Source: Diphasiastrum complanatum | Lineage: Eukaryota > Streptophyta > Lycopodiopsida > Lycopodiales > Lycopodiaceae | Length of the DNA: 64,000 nt | Assembly: GCA_029204225.1 (NCBI GenBank) | Contig: CM055092.1 | Location: forward strand, 66,600,930-66,664,929 | Direction of reading: 5' to 3' | In this document: positions 13,124 through 26,468 of the stretch, one piece after another | Layout: each line of letters starts with the position of its first letter | How positions within the stretch are numbered: the stretch's first letter is position 1 | Made by a program: the position numbers and the translations under genes | The notes under the pieces: model-generated | Database searches by the model: none | Told to the model about the DNA's origin: nothing | Seen by the model: only the letters and a program-made list of their open reading frames with translations

Positions 13124-13230
13124 TTGGTGGATAGAACCGCAGATGGAGAGTGCAGATGCGCAGATGGAGAGTGCAGATGGGCAGCGCAGATAGCTAGAGA
13201 GCAGGTGCGCAGATGGATGAAGAGCGCAGG
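13124..13230. repeat. Short tandem GCAGATG-type repeats
   Basis: Repeated GCAGATGGAGAGTGCAGATG-like units. The mirror copy is at about 62,039-62,145. The Arg/Glu-rich frame through it has no support as a gene. Confidence 0.7.
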
Positions 13231-13402
13231 CAGGGTGAAGAAGGAGAGAGAGATCGCTGGAGGAAGGGAGGGAGTAACTGTGAGAGAAATCCGAGAGAGA
13301 CAGAGATATGAAGAAACGAATGTATACAGGAAGGCCCCCACACGAGGGTCTTCCTTTTCTTTAAGCCTAGCCTCAAGGGCATCAAAACCAACCAAAACCT
13401 AG

Positions 13403-15111
13403 AGCACATAAATCTTCACGCTAGGTAACGTTCAAAATTCATCCAAAGTCATGAAAATCTACTCAGATTTAGATTATATGTTTTACAGGCATCTTTAGAG
13501 GCAGAATATGCACCTTGATTTCTCTCTCCATCATTTCAAAACGTTGTTATAATATAATTCTCTCTTCGAAAACTAGCATTATCTCTCCAAAACAAAGATT
13601 CTCTTTCCTTGGTCCCTGAGAGTCCCCTCTTTGGGTCTTCCACTTGCTCGGGCGGAGTGCTCTCCTAGGATGGGAGAGCATTCCCCCAACTAAAAGTTAT
13701 CTAGTTATTTTGATTTTCTAGTATGTAATCCATAAGAGTCATAGACCTTGGCCGCGGGCTGGTTGCAAACTGCAATGAGTCTTGAGTCCTTGACAATACA
13801 TAGCACAAATCTGAATAATCAAAAAGTTAAATTAGTTCGTATTCAAAACTCACATGACTTTGTCATGACATGCTGCATGACAAAGTCTACTGTCATGAAA
13901 GACTGTCATGACCCGTCTCTTAACGCTAAATGGCATGGCGAGAGAACAAGAATGGAAACCCAATCCTGCAATATGTCTCACTGATTTCTACTTACTTCGA
14001 TGCCATCTTTCATAACATATTGTGATATTTCTTAGATTATATTAAGTATTGATTATTACTTATAGTTACACGTAACAGCGCAGAGTCAGAGACGTTAAAA
14101 TGGTCGTCCTGACTTGTTCATGACATAGTGGAAAGTTTCTTAGTTCGGATCCTAAGAATCACGAAGATTTGAAAGAAAGGAGCATAGAAAATTCCGCGAT
14201 TCACAATTTTAAAATACTACTTAGTTCAGATCTTACTCAGAATTGCCGTCAGTCTCATGAATATTCGAGAAAATAAATGACCATAGAAAATTCAGCGAAT
14301 CCTGAATGTAAAATACTTAGTTCAGATCTTAATCAGAATTGCCGTCAGTCTGATAAAGATTTGGAAAAAGGACCATAGAAATAAAATTCAGCAAATCATA
14401 AACGTAAAATACTAATTTGTTCAGACTTAATCAGTCGAATTGCGGTTAGTCTGATGAAGATTTGAAAAAAATGGCCATAGAAAATTCAGCGAATCATTAA
14501 TGTAAAAATATTTTCTTTCATTTTCGTCTGACAAATGTTATTCTCGACTGTCCACACGAAACGCAGTTTGATGCTTTTTTTGTCATGAAAATTGTCGTCG
14601 GGGTGGTAGTACATAAGGGGGTTGTTGTCGCGTTGGAGATTAACGCAAGGCTTTCTTTCGTGGATCTATTGATATGTGTTGCACTCACAGCCTCCAGGAA
14701 ATTAACTTGATTGGAGAATCCAACTCTTAACGGTTGATCTCTATCGGTGTTTTGGAGCTCCAGTAAGTCTCTCTACATACCAATATTCCTAATGAGTTTA
14801 GCTACAATGACTAATCCTTATCAGCGCGTCGCATTTCGCGATACAAAGAATGGCATGTTGTTTAGCAGTACAATCTAGTTGTATACTTGTCCTTGCTTAT
14901 TAGATTGCGTCCAACTCCAACTTGAATTCTAATGACAATATAGTTTGACAGTGCTTAGAACTCAGCATGCATGAGTCATTTGAGCTGTGAAAGCTCATAA
15001 GCCGAGACACGCTGTATCACAGCCAGTGTGATATATAGATGCAGTTTCTGATTTAGAAAAGGTAGAACAGCACTCTCTTTCGATATATGCGGCTGTATTG
15101 AAACGTTGATC
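13403..15111 (+). promoter_or_regulatory. 5' flank of desaturase copy B
   Basis: About 1.7 kb shared with the flanks of copies A and E, so duplicated with the gene. It contains the ~90-bp tandem repeats (14,139-14,510). Near the start codon there is a perfect 7-bp inverted repeat TATCACA/TGTGATA at 15,015-15,033, running into a TATA-like GATATATAG at 15,031-15,039, about 75 bp upstream of the ATG. Promoter activity is an inference. Confidence 0.4.
14139..14510. repeat. Diverged ~80-98-bp tandem repeats upstream of copy B
   Basis: Four units starting near 14,139, 14,220, 14,309 and 14,407, with the same blocks as the array upstream of copy A (TTAGTTCAGATCTTA, CAGAATTGCCGTCAGTCT, CATAGAAAATTCAGCGAATC). 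Confidence 0.75.
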
Positions 15112-18100
15112 ATGTCCTTCCAGCTACGAGGTACATCTGCAGCAGCCACACTCAAAATGACAATTGATTACACTCATGATGGGGTTGCCAGCACGATCAA
15201 GGCATCCCCACGGGAAGCACTGAAGAAATACAGCCGCAAAGAAGTGGCATTACATGAAACACCAAAAGATTGCTGGCTGGTAATTGATGGGAAGGTGTAT
15301 GATGTGACAAAATGGTACCACTTCTTATATTGTCTTCTAATAGTCCTGTAGGAACTCTGCGCTGTGCGTCTTTAGTTTATGAAATTAATTTCAGCATTCT
15401 CCTTCACATGAGCATTCTGGTCGACGCGCGTAGAGAGCTACCAGTTTCCAATCATGAACGGGATAATTATGCATCGTACTTCATTTATATATGCCCTTGG
15501 ATGGTAGCTGAACATATGCACTAGTGACTAGACTGATCCATGGGCTCTGCTAACAGGGTTGCGAGCAGGGCAAGATTCGACATATTTATTCAACTCCTAT
15601 CATCCACTTTATGTCTGGTAAATACATGCTAAAGCATGCTCTTATTTGCAAGCAAACTAAGAAAGTAATATACTGATAGTTAGCTATTTTCCACACAATT
15701 TCATGATTAGCATTGTGTGTTCACAATCTTACCCACTATAACTGTAGAGGTCAGGGTGTATACGAGTCATTATACCCTCAACTATCAGGTTACTACATGC
15801 ACGGTCAGTTGGTTAGTTTCTATATAGCATGCCTCGCGTCAGCAGATGGCCTTTGCTAGTTTGTCAAAATTGGGAATGCTTCAAGTTCGACTCCTACTGT
15901 GTGTGCCGTGCTATCCTAGTATTGCAGCAACATTGCCATCATCTAGTTGGTCCTTGTTGCGGGGGCATTACCTTCAGCAAATTTAATCGAATTCCTGCAT
16001 ATGAACACTAACTTCAAGCAAATTATTCTCTTCAATTTCGAGAGCACATTCCCGACATTTCTCCAGATGGCATCAAATGTGTCTATAGGGTGGGGTCTAG
16101 TTGTCCTGAAGACATAGTTTGTAGGCAATTACGTGCCGAGTTATACTACATACAAACCTCTTAGTTGCTTAAGATGGGCCACGAAAGCAACATGCTTCTT
16201 GACGACATGCAACAAACAACGACTACGATGGTCAACAATTCCGCCGAATATCAGAAGTGCAACCGCTAGGTATTCTTTCTTTGAGACATCCGAATGTTCG
16301 TTTTAAGTGATTGGATGTTGTAGCTGAGTTGAAGAAACATCGACAGATGAGTATTTGAAAAGTTCAGTACACATGCTAAACAATAATCTCCTTCAAATTC
16401 AGTAAGCCTTTTGAGTTGAAGGACAAGATACCAAAAAGACGATAGCTGATGCAGAGAGACGCATACAAAGAATAGACATACAAATCTACGCTAGATGGTA
16501 TAGAATGCTAGAAAGTTTATAATGTGATAATCTGTATATGATTTACAAGTTCATATCATGGAACGATATATAAAGTTCTCTTTCTAACGTTAGAGATGAA
16601 GGTCAATCAAATCATAATTGTAAAAAGAGAGTTCTGTCTCTAGGCTACAACATGCAGCTCATTTTAAAAAATGCTCAAGGATTGCAACGTTCCAACACAA
16701 TAAGTTTTTTTTTATGTTCTAGACTTATGGGAATTACCTTATCTGGCATCAATTGGAACGAACTCGTCTAGATGTTGTTAAGAAAAGAATTCAGACAATG
16801 AGCAATTTTGGCACAGCACCTTTGTAGAATCACAAAGAGAGACAAGGAAGAACAGACAAACTTCTGGGTACTGATTCAAAAAACGTCATGTGTTTATTTG
16901 CGGAATATCGCTTACTCCTATTTGAATAACTATCTAATTTGGGAACTTTGAGGTCAAGCAAAGCAATTGAAGATTAGACTTAGGCGAAGATATTTTTTTC
17001 CTTCCAAGGAAGCAGAAACAAAGTAGATATCTATATATTAGGAAGGTGTTATGGGAATAGTTGGAGGATACGTCAGATTTTCCATAAAACATAAATGGAT
17101 TTGTATGAAAGTTGGATGTGAAACAGAGATCTATGTTTTTGTGTGTTTGGCAAGTCTTCATTTTAGCAATACCTGCAAGCAGCTAAGAGCTCAACAGTAC
17201 ATGAAGTCATAGACTGTGTCCACTGATCTTTTGTGCTTATGTCCTAATGTCCTTGACATCTTCCACCGACTATCAGGAAATTGTTGGACCAGTACTGTGT
17301 TGGTGAAATAGATGCCAGCGATGAGGACTTAAGCATGACCAATGTGGAGTACTTGGACACTGTGAAAGAACCCTTTTATTTGGCATTGAAAGAGCGCGTT
17401 GAGGCTTATTTTCATAGGAACAAGGTACTTTCATGTATTTTCTTACACATTGCAACATATTTCCTACATCAGATTTGTTGTCTTTACCACTCAATATAAA
17501 GCTATAATTTAGTACTAATTCCTTCTTTTCGAAAAATCCTTCCAATTATAATAAATTTATTGGGCCTCTAAAAGTATTCAACATTAGTGCTACTTTACAC
17601 AATAAATTCAATTTTTTTGACCTTCACTGCATTTTATCTTTATGCCATGTTTGTATGAAATGTAAAAGTCTAATGATCATTTTTTAATTGGAAATGATGC
17701 ATGTGAATCCAAGAGTGCATTCACACTTGTTTATCAAGTCAGCTGTGATCTTAGCATTGTATTTGTTCTTCTACTATTTGATGTTTTTCCCAAGTCCAAA
17801 ATCCTATCATTTCTTCTATATATGCCTATTGCATTTGGATACATATAAGCTCATTATCGCGATGAATATAATGCATGACGGCAACCATGTGAGTGTCCAA
17901 TTTTCTTGCTGTTTGGATACATTTTACAACTACTAGTTCTATGTATATGTGTATTTGATAAAGTATAGAAATATCATAGCCAAAATGCTCATTTTGTGCA
18001 TGTAAAGAACATTCAATAAGAGACTTAGATGTTTGGCTCTCTTAGGAGAACATTAAACAAGTTAATATAAAGAAAACCTTTACAGAATCTACCGTTTTCT

Positions 18101-21100
18101 TTGCAAATAAATACATGGTTATGATTGTTGCATTCCATTTGTTAAAATGAACACTACAAGCATGTCATTGACTAAAGTTGGAAGCTTTTAAGATGTCAAA
18201 AGAGATTTGTAAATTAGAAGAGCTGATTCTGTGTAGCAGCTCGGATGTGAACTTCTTTGCAAGAGCATATTCTACATGGCCTTGGTTCTCATATTGATGG
18301 GAATATCTTTAGATTTAATTGGAGCTAGCAGGTAAATTTTACATGATACTTAAATATAAAAATTATCTGAGTCACTTTTTAAGTTGAGAAAATTTGTTTT
18401 CTCATTGTGATTTTATTGTTTGATAGCTATATATGGAGGCAACAACACATTATTGCGCATCATGCTTATACAAATGTGAACAAATTCGACCCAATATATT
18501 AGTATGTTTTCTCAATCCATATTAAATGAAGCTTGTTGACATAAATTTTGATCTTCAAATCAAATAAGTAGCATTGATATTGTATTAAATAGCACATATT
18601 CATGCGAGTATGTATGATGCAAAGTGTCATCGTGAGTACATACGATTGAATGGATTCATAAGGTTGAACACCTTTATAGGAGCAAATGACGTTGATATCA
18701 GAAGGGTGCACTCTAGAACAACCAAGACATTCTTTTCATGCCTATCAGGTGAGTCATGGGATTTTTCTCTAGCAAGAATGATTATTGTCCTGAGCGTTAC
18801 CAATAATAAGCCCACATAGTTACCAATGCCATCATTCGAGCTATGAAGGCCTATGAATCCTTTTAGCATTTAAAAAGTTAGTCAAAGTACTCTTTCAACA
18901 TTCTAGTTGAATTAATTGTGACTTGTGCATTGCAGCCCATATACCTATGGCCACTTTATGGTCTAATGACATTGAAGGCTATTTGGTTCGATGACTTTCA
19001 AGCCTTGATCACAGGAAAAATTGGACAGTGAGTATTATATCTCTTAATTTGCACTAACTCTTGAAATATGCAAATTCAATATACTTATTTCCTTCTCATT
19101 TGCTAAAATTGCGAAAATGATATGTACCAAATATAAAGTTTATTTCTTGGATTGTCACACTGATGTGTGCTCTTTGTTATGTGTAATGTGTGGTTGTTTC
19201 ATGCAGAGGCATTATCGCAAAAATGACACCTTTGGAAATTTTGGGTTTTTTGGGGATCAAAACTCTCCTATGTTGTTTACATTGTCATCCTTCATTTCTT
19301 TATAGCAACTACGAAATCCCCCCAATGGTGAAGCTATATATCTTATCACAGGTTTGTTGATTAATCAGAATACACATGTTTCTTAGTCCAATTAGATATG
19401 CTTAGTGAAATACACTGGTGAATTTGTTGTCAAGAGGACTACTTGTGTGTTCATCTTTCTATATAACAAATACTACTTGTATTGGTGCAGTTGGTGTGTG
19501 GATGGACACTAGCAATATATATTTGAGATTAGTCATGTGGTGGAATCCGCAACTTTCTTGATGGTTGATCTAAATAAAGGAGTTCCAACTGTGCCTTATG
19601 GTTTGGGCAGCAATGCAGGTTGTATAGAAAAACATTCTCTTTTAATACCAATCAAATGCTTGATGCAAGATCCATGTTTTGATTATAACAGTTGCTTGAT
19701 GTCATTCGCTTTCATTATTATGTCGTCTATTTAATTTTACTCATAATAAAACATGTTTTTGAAACTACAACAAATATATTATCTTATCATTTTTTTTTTT
19801 CTACATATTAAGTTTGATTGCTTGTCTTATTCAATCAATGACAACAGGTAAGTGATTTTGATTAGATATTTTTTTTTTTCCATTGTATTTGAAATGGATT
19901 CTTCATATTATCTTCATATGCATGGTAAGTTGAAATTAAAATAGATATGGTGGCCCAACCTTCCTTACTTTGAAAGCCACAAAAGTATCCTAGAATATTT
20001 TTTTGCCTAGACCCAAACATCTAGAAATAGAATCTCAAAGTTAGATTATCAATATATGTTGTGAATTGTGGCTTATTAGTTGTAAGGAGTAAGCACTCCA
20101 AGATCCTGCTAAGAAGACACACACAAAGGAATGACTGTGGAGCCAAACCACCCAACCAGGTAGATGCTACGTACTCAATCTCCAATAGCATCACCCATGT
20201 GCCAGGGACTAGGATGCTAGTTGATAGAGAGAGTAACCTAGCAATAAAATCTCAGGGCAAGTTTCTCCTAGAGGAAATAGCCCTTGCTTTACCTCTACTT
20301 GTGCCCATGCAAGCATACAATGTCCCCATACGTGCAACTCATTACTATTGATACTCTAGACAAAGAAAATCAAAATCATTGCCATAGATGCTAAATATTG
20401 TAGATATGTTAATCGGGAAGAAAAATTGCAACAAAAGACATAATATAGAGCCCCTTCATGATAGAATGAATCAAAATCAAGCTCACATTTTGTCTTTGAG
20501 AAAGATTTAAAACTATATAGAATTTTCAATCCCTAGATAGTGTTGAGTAGTGTTTACATTCGACAAATGCAAAACATGAAAAAGAACCAATTTTCGACTT
20601 AATGTTGAATCAACATCTTTACTTTAAGAATTGAAAAATGGACAATTTTGTAGAGTTTGAATTTCAAAGTCAAATCCAAGTTTATTCATACATGAAAACT
20701 TACTTCAAGAGAGGCTTGACTGTGTGAGATACTTAAGATTTATATGTTTGTGTTGAAAAGCTACAAAATGGTTCCACAAGGGGAAAAAAAAATTCATACA
20801 TTATTTTCAACTTCATTATAGAAAAAACTCATATGTCCTTTTATATTGTATTATTATTTAAAAAGTAGAAAAATGCATCGGATCACAACGATTGACTATT
20901 TATTTAGTTTGTATAACTCTTTGTTCTCTAAAATGTATATTGATCACATGCCTCATTGGAAGCAAATGTTTTATACAATTTTCAATTTGAAAATTGCTTG
21001 CAATTTGTAAATAAAGTATGAAAAGAAACCACTTTCTTTCTCAATGACTCATCATTTCTCTCATAACAATGCACAATATCATTGTTTTCTAGGTATGTGC

Positions 21101-22312
21101 CTCAACAAACTACAACACAGGTTCGACCTTGTGGTTGCATCTATGCGGAGGACTTATTTACCAAGTAAGTTTTGGATCTTTGATATCACTTGTGCCGTTT
21201 TTGTGTTATGCGATATTAAAAAGTTGGAGCATTAAAAGTATTTAAGTTCTTTTATGAAAAAATGGGTTTGACCCATGAAAGGTACAAATTTGGAGAGTTG
21301 ACTTGAATTCAACATACTCATCAAAACATAATGATTAAGGTGGCATGTGAGAAGTATGAATTACAGCATATGTTATTTTGACAAAGTAGACCTTGAGATT
21401 GGCACTTGTCCAAAAGATAGATTGTTCACATTCTTTGACATGTAGCTTATAGCTTTTCATACAAGCTTGTATGTCTTTTTTGAAAATATCTAGGGCCTAC
21501 ACTTGTCTTAGGCTTAAGGCCTGTTATGAACAAGTTGGCATTTGCATATTCTATATATGCATACATTTATATACTAATACATAGAAGCATCTATACAAAC
21601 TCATCTTTAACCTTAGGATAAAGATTTGCATCATTTATATTCGACTTGCCTTGTTGGTTGAAATCAAGTTCATTCTGAAGTAGTCTTTCTTCAACTATCT
21701 TTACAAAACTACAAATCCATGTACATCTTGATCTAGCTAGAAGATTATATATTTGTTAGCATTTTCAAAGAAGAATTTGATTAAAATAAGAGCTTAGAGA
21801 ACTTATGGGTCTATAATTACATGAAGGAGATGCTAGTTTTTTTTAGCATGTGAATGCATCTGATGTTTGAAAGTTTTAGCATGAAACTATACAAAAGTAT
21901 GATAATAAGTTTCTCATTTTTTATGCAGATTGAACATCACCTATTTCCAGGAGTGTGTCACATGCACTACCCAAGTATTCAACCCATTGTGGAGGCCACT
22001 TGCAAAGAGTTCAATATTCCATACAAACGTCATGCTTCAGTATGACATTGTGGTTTTAATGCTAACAATTATTCCTCAATCATTGAATTGTGTATAAGTG
22101 TATGATTTTTCATGCTTCAATTTATTCGTTTACATGTACAACTTTAAATCAACTATTAAGTTCAACTATGTTTCTTGTGTCTTGCAATTTGAACAACTAC
22201 CTATGACCTTCAATTCGGTTCTCCCTTGTAGTTTTTTGCGGGAGTGAAAGGCCATTTTACACACTTGAAACAAGTTGGATTGAAGGATATGGATCTCAGA
22301 TTAGCTGGTTGA
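15112..22312 (+). pseudogene. Front-end desaturase copy B (cyt b5 fusion), 13 exons, inactivated
   Basis: All 13 exons can be placed: 15112-15314, 15557-15617, 17277-17424, 17703-17888, ~18264-18331, 18427-18501, 18680-18748, 18936-19027, 19207-19351, 19491-19618, 21093-21164, 21929-22039, 22232-22312. The start ATG at 15112 gives MSFQLRGTSAAATL. Landmarks: b5 KDCWLVIDGKVYDVTKW (1), HDGNH (4), WRQQHIIAHHAYTN (6), QIEHHLFPGVCHMHYPS (11-12) and stop after DLRLAG (13). Lesions shared with E: a 33-bp loss of HPGG in exon 2, exon 4 acceptor CAG to CAT, TAA in exon 4, and a -1 shift in exon 9. Private to B are single-base indels in exons 2, 4, 5, 6, 7, 9 and 10, mostly in homopolymers, and a His-to-Pro change at the start of exon 8 (CAC to CCC). 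Exons 11-13 are clean. Confidence 0.88.
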
Positions 22313-23220
22313 TAACATCCTTTAAGCATCAAAGATGAAATAGAAAATTAATGGTAAGAACATCCAATTCTCATATTCAATTACTGAACTTATTGTATTT
22401 CAGCCATATTGCCTCCAATTCTAGTTTTAGATAATCAAATTTCTTACTATAGTTTGTGCTTTAGAGAAGATAATTTTCATTTTTTCTCAATCTCGAATTA
22501 AAACTTCCAAGTGTTAGAATACCTATACGTTTAGATTTTACTTTTGATATGAAGCTCTCTTGTGGTTTAAAATAGTGCAACACAGTCATAATGGACAATA
22601 TAAGGGATAGCCAAATGTAAAGACACATAATATATTGCACACTACAAAAAGAGAAATGCATCCATCATAATGTAATCACATAAATTTTTTGTACTAACTG
22701 TGAATTTTTTTTAATTGCAGATTTGAAAACTTCAACCTCTTGGATATTCTAGATGTAAGAATGCTAGTTCTACACAAGTGATACAGTGAAAGAAATGATG
22801 CAATAAATTGTTCTTTTTTAAATGCTGAAGTATTGAGTTACAAGGACTATTGGCTAATGATAGCTAAATAAATAGTATCACAAGGCACTTACTTGTATTG
22901 ACAAAGGCCTTCATAGTATTTGAACTTATGTAACATTAGTGTGCATTGAATGTGATCTATGATATCTTTCTACACCTTGAGGATGGCAATGTAACTCTAC
23001 TTGCACACAAAGAAAGTCATATTCAAGAAAAAAAACTTTAAAGACTAATCATGAAGATGTACATCAAACTTGTCTAGAAGTTGATAACTTGATACAAGAT
23101 CTAAATCACTACTAGAAATCATTCTTAAAATTCCTAATGGATTCAGTTGATCCAAACCTATACACAATATATTATACCTAATCTTGATGATTTATATCAA
23201 TAAATTTTAACAACGTTAAG
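22313..23220 (+). other. 3' flank of copy B
   Basis: Shared with copies D (about 38,990-39,912) and E (about 52,070-52,975), so duplicated with the gene. AT-rich with no further coding exon seen; probably 3' untranslated and downstream sequence. Confidence 0.6.
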
Positions 23221-23490
23221 ACTAGTTCAAAAAATGAAATCTAGTAGAAAGCCAAGTTCCATACCTCAAATGAAAATTTAGAAATGAATGTATGAATGAT
23301 TTGAAACCTATTTTTGATTCTAAAGAGTAGATTTCCTTATAAAGAAGAAGATGCTTCATGTGTTTCCAACTTGAACAATATGTCTTACAGTGATTCTTGA
23401 TGACTAGCCTCACCAGACTTCACAAAATGGCTATTGGCCCTAGTAGCACCCTCCTAACTTGATTCAAAGATGAATAGAGCTTTGATATCA

Positions 23491-24862
23491 TGTGAAAAAC
23501 TTGTCAAAGATTAACTTAAGGATCTATGACCAAAATGATTGCACTTAACATAAGCACCTTGGACTCCCAAACTTGACAATGTTAGGCAATAGCAGTATTT
23601 AGTCTAAGGAAGAGAGATCAAAATACATAAACATCACATCAATGGAATATCAAACATGAAGAGTACGGGATATGAACTTCCAACACTTGTATTAGGCCAT
23701 GGCATCCTCAAATAACCCCAATAAATAAGTCTCAATGGTTTCTACTATCTAACTATGCAGGCAAATAAGCACATTGCCAATGTCTGCACTACTTACAAGC
23801 TTGCTTCCAAAAGCTCCAATATTCACTACTCAGTGTATGATAAGTATGCATAAAAGAGGCTCAAATATAATGAAGAGTACTCACACTTAGAGGCTGAGTC
23901 TATCTTAGCCTTTCATTCATCTGACCTTTCTAATGTGAGCCCTTGATCAAGATGTGAGGTGTAGATACAATCTTGACAAGTTTCAAGGGTAAATATTGTA
24001 TCTATACTACAAACTAGTAATAGATAAGATGCATGTCTCTATAGACTTCAAATACATGGATTTGAATGTATCTAGCATAGAAAATGAGACCTTGTACTCA
24101 AGTTACTATTGGCCTCCAAATAGACAAGTTGAGATTTGAATGATTATTCACATACAGGTAAAAATTTTTAGGTATATCATTTAGATCACCTAATTTAGTA
24201 TAAAATCGTGTTTTTTTATGAGTCATTTCCCAAATTATTTGGAAACAATCATACAAAAAAATGTATTTTGCAAAAATCATGACCAAGATAATTTATGAGT
24301 TTTTTTAAAAAACATCATAATAAAAAAATGAAATAACATATGAAGCCTAAAAAACTCTTTACAACCACAATCCATCACAACTAGATGAGGTTCACTATGA
24401 AGCATATCATGACAACTTCAATAGTGGCATGATGAGAGGACATGTGAGGTATATTAGTGCAACTCTAGTAGAGGCAAGACAAGAGGGCAATCTAATCATA
24501 ATATACAAAAGAATGAGCACATTCAAATGTAATTTGTGATCTTTAGAAGATTCTTCTTGAAGTTACAAATATAGAGAAATTTTTAATTGCTCACCATTTT
24601 CATGATGTTTAATCCAAGAGGCATACTCCAAATCCTCATATTCCATCCAATAATTCTAATTATTTTCATATACTATCCATGAGATTCAAGTATTTTCGAG
24701 ACACCAAAATTATGACCACTAAGATTGACATCCTAAACATTTTCGGATTAAATATTAGTTAATGGCTAGGATAATGCAATCTTCATCATCCAATTTTGTG
24801 AGTCAAGGTGATTGACATGGTTGGTCCCCCAATAAGAGACGGTGGTGAAGATCTCCTTTCCT
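23491..24862 (-). repeat. R1 LTR-like repeat, copy a (truncated)
   Basis: Starts on + with TGTGAAAAACTTG right after GCTTTGATATCA. On the minus strand this is an LTR end ...TTTTCACA followed by TGATATCAAAGC, a degenerate version of the copia PBS TGGTATCAGAGC. It is cut near 24,862 and followed directly by the PBS-side sequence of copy b, giving a 1,399-bp tandem period. No protein domain. Confidence 0.6.
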
Positions 24863-24889
24863 TCAAAGATGAATAGAGCTTTGATATTA

Positions 24890-26468
24890 TGTGAAAAACT
24901 CGTCAAAGATTAACTTAAAGATCTATGACCAAAATGATTGCACTTAACATAAGCAACTTGGACTCCCAAACTTGACAATGTTAGGCAAGAGCAGTATTTA
25001 GTCTAAGCAAGAGAGATCAAAATACATAAACATCACATCAATGGAATATCAAACATGAAGAGTACGGGATATGAACTTCCAACACTTGTATTAGGCCATG
25101 GCATCCTCAAATCACCCCAATAAATAAGTCTCAATGGTTTCTACTATCTAACTATGCAGGCAAATAAGCACATTGCCAATGTCTGCACTACTTACAAGCT
25201 TGCTTCCAAAAGCTCCAATATTCACTACTCAGTGTATGATAAGTATGCATAAAAGAGGCTCAAATATAATGAAGAGTACTCACACTTAGAGGCTGAGTCT
25301 ATCTTAGCCTTTCATTCATCTGACCTTTCTAATGTGAGCCCTTGATCAAGATGTGAGGTGTAGATACAATCTTGACAAGTTTCAAGGGTAAATATTGTAT
25401 CTATACTACAAACTAGTAATAGATAAGATGCATGTCTTTGTATACTTCAAATACATGGATTTGAATGTATCTAGCATAGAAAATGAGACCTTGTACTCAA
25501 GTTACTATTGGCCTCCAAATAGACAGGTTGAGATTTAAATGATTACTCACAAAAAGGTAAAAATTTCGGGTATATCAATTAGATTACCTAATTTAGTATA
25601 AAATTGTGTTTTTTTATGAGTCAATTTCCAAATTATTTGGAAACAATCATACAAAAAAATGTATTTTGCAAAAAATCATGACCAAGATAATTTATGAGTT
25701 TTATAAAAAAACATCATTTAGAAAAATGAAATAACATATGAAGCCTAAAAAACTCTTTACCACCACAATCCATCACAACTAGATGAGGTTCACTATGAGG
25801 CATATCATGACAACTTCAATAGTGGCATGATGAGAGGACATACGAGGTATATTAGTGCAACTCTAGTAGAGGCAAGACAATGGGGCAATCTAATCATAAT
25901 ATACAAAAGAATGAGCACATTCAAATGTAATCTGTGAGCTTTAGAAGATTCTTCTTGAAGTTACAAATATAGAGAAATTTCTAATTGCTCGCCATTTTCA
26001 TGATGTTCTATCCAAGAGGCATACTCCAAATCCTCATATTACATCCAATAATTCTAATTATTTTCATATACTATCCATGAGATTCAAGTATTTTCGAGAC
26101 ACCAAAATTATGACCACTAAGATTGACATCCTAAACATTTTCGGATTAAATATTAGTTAATGGCTAGGATAATGCAATCTTCATCATCCAATTTTGTGAG
26201 TCAAGGTGATTGACATGGTTGGTCCCCCAATAAGAGACATGGTGGTGAAGATCTCCTTTCCTCTTCTTGAGGAAGGTATTCCACATATCAAACATATAAG
26301 ACACAAAAAGACAGCTATGCTCATACTAGGGTCTTGCATGGCTCAAGATCCCTCTCACATGTGTACATACTTCTTACTAGTAAGCAAAAGTTGAGTAAAG
26401 GCAATTGATTCAAGTGGTTGGGCCCCCTTAATCCGAAGAGGTTGGATCACTTTTCTACCACCCCTCTT
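24890..26468 (-). repeat. R1 LTR-like repeat, copy b (full length)
   Basis: Full-length version (about 1.58 kb), matching the right-arm copy 50,211-51,798. It ends at TCTACCACCCC, exactly where a truncated desaturase exon 3 (copy C) begins, so this end is a rearrangement junction. Confidence 0.6.

Noticed and set aside
13087-13402. Two overlapping ~90-100 codon frames on opposite strands (and mirror at 61,867-62,182)
   Set aside because: Low-complexity repeat sequence; both strands open for the same reason, no domain, no start context.
15844-16116. A 90-codon frame (MAFASLSKLGML...) open in the right-arm copy
   Set aside because: Lies in intron 2, is disrupted in copies B and C by small indels, and shows no domain; conserved only because the intron was duplicated.
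16934-17161. A 75-codon frame identical in three places (also 26,697-26,924 and 58,109-58,336)
   Set aside because: Identity reflects recent segmental duplication of intron 2, not selection; no recognisable protein.
18610-18819. Alternative longer exon 7 of copy B reading MYDAKCHREYIRLNG
   Set aside because: Copy E shows clean phase with the TTTATAG acceptor at 56,593, giving FDPYI-R-ANDVDIRR; the longer frame is intron sequence made open by an extra A in B's exon 6.
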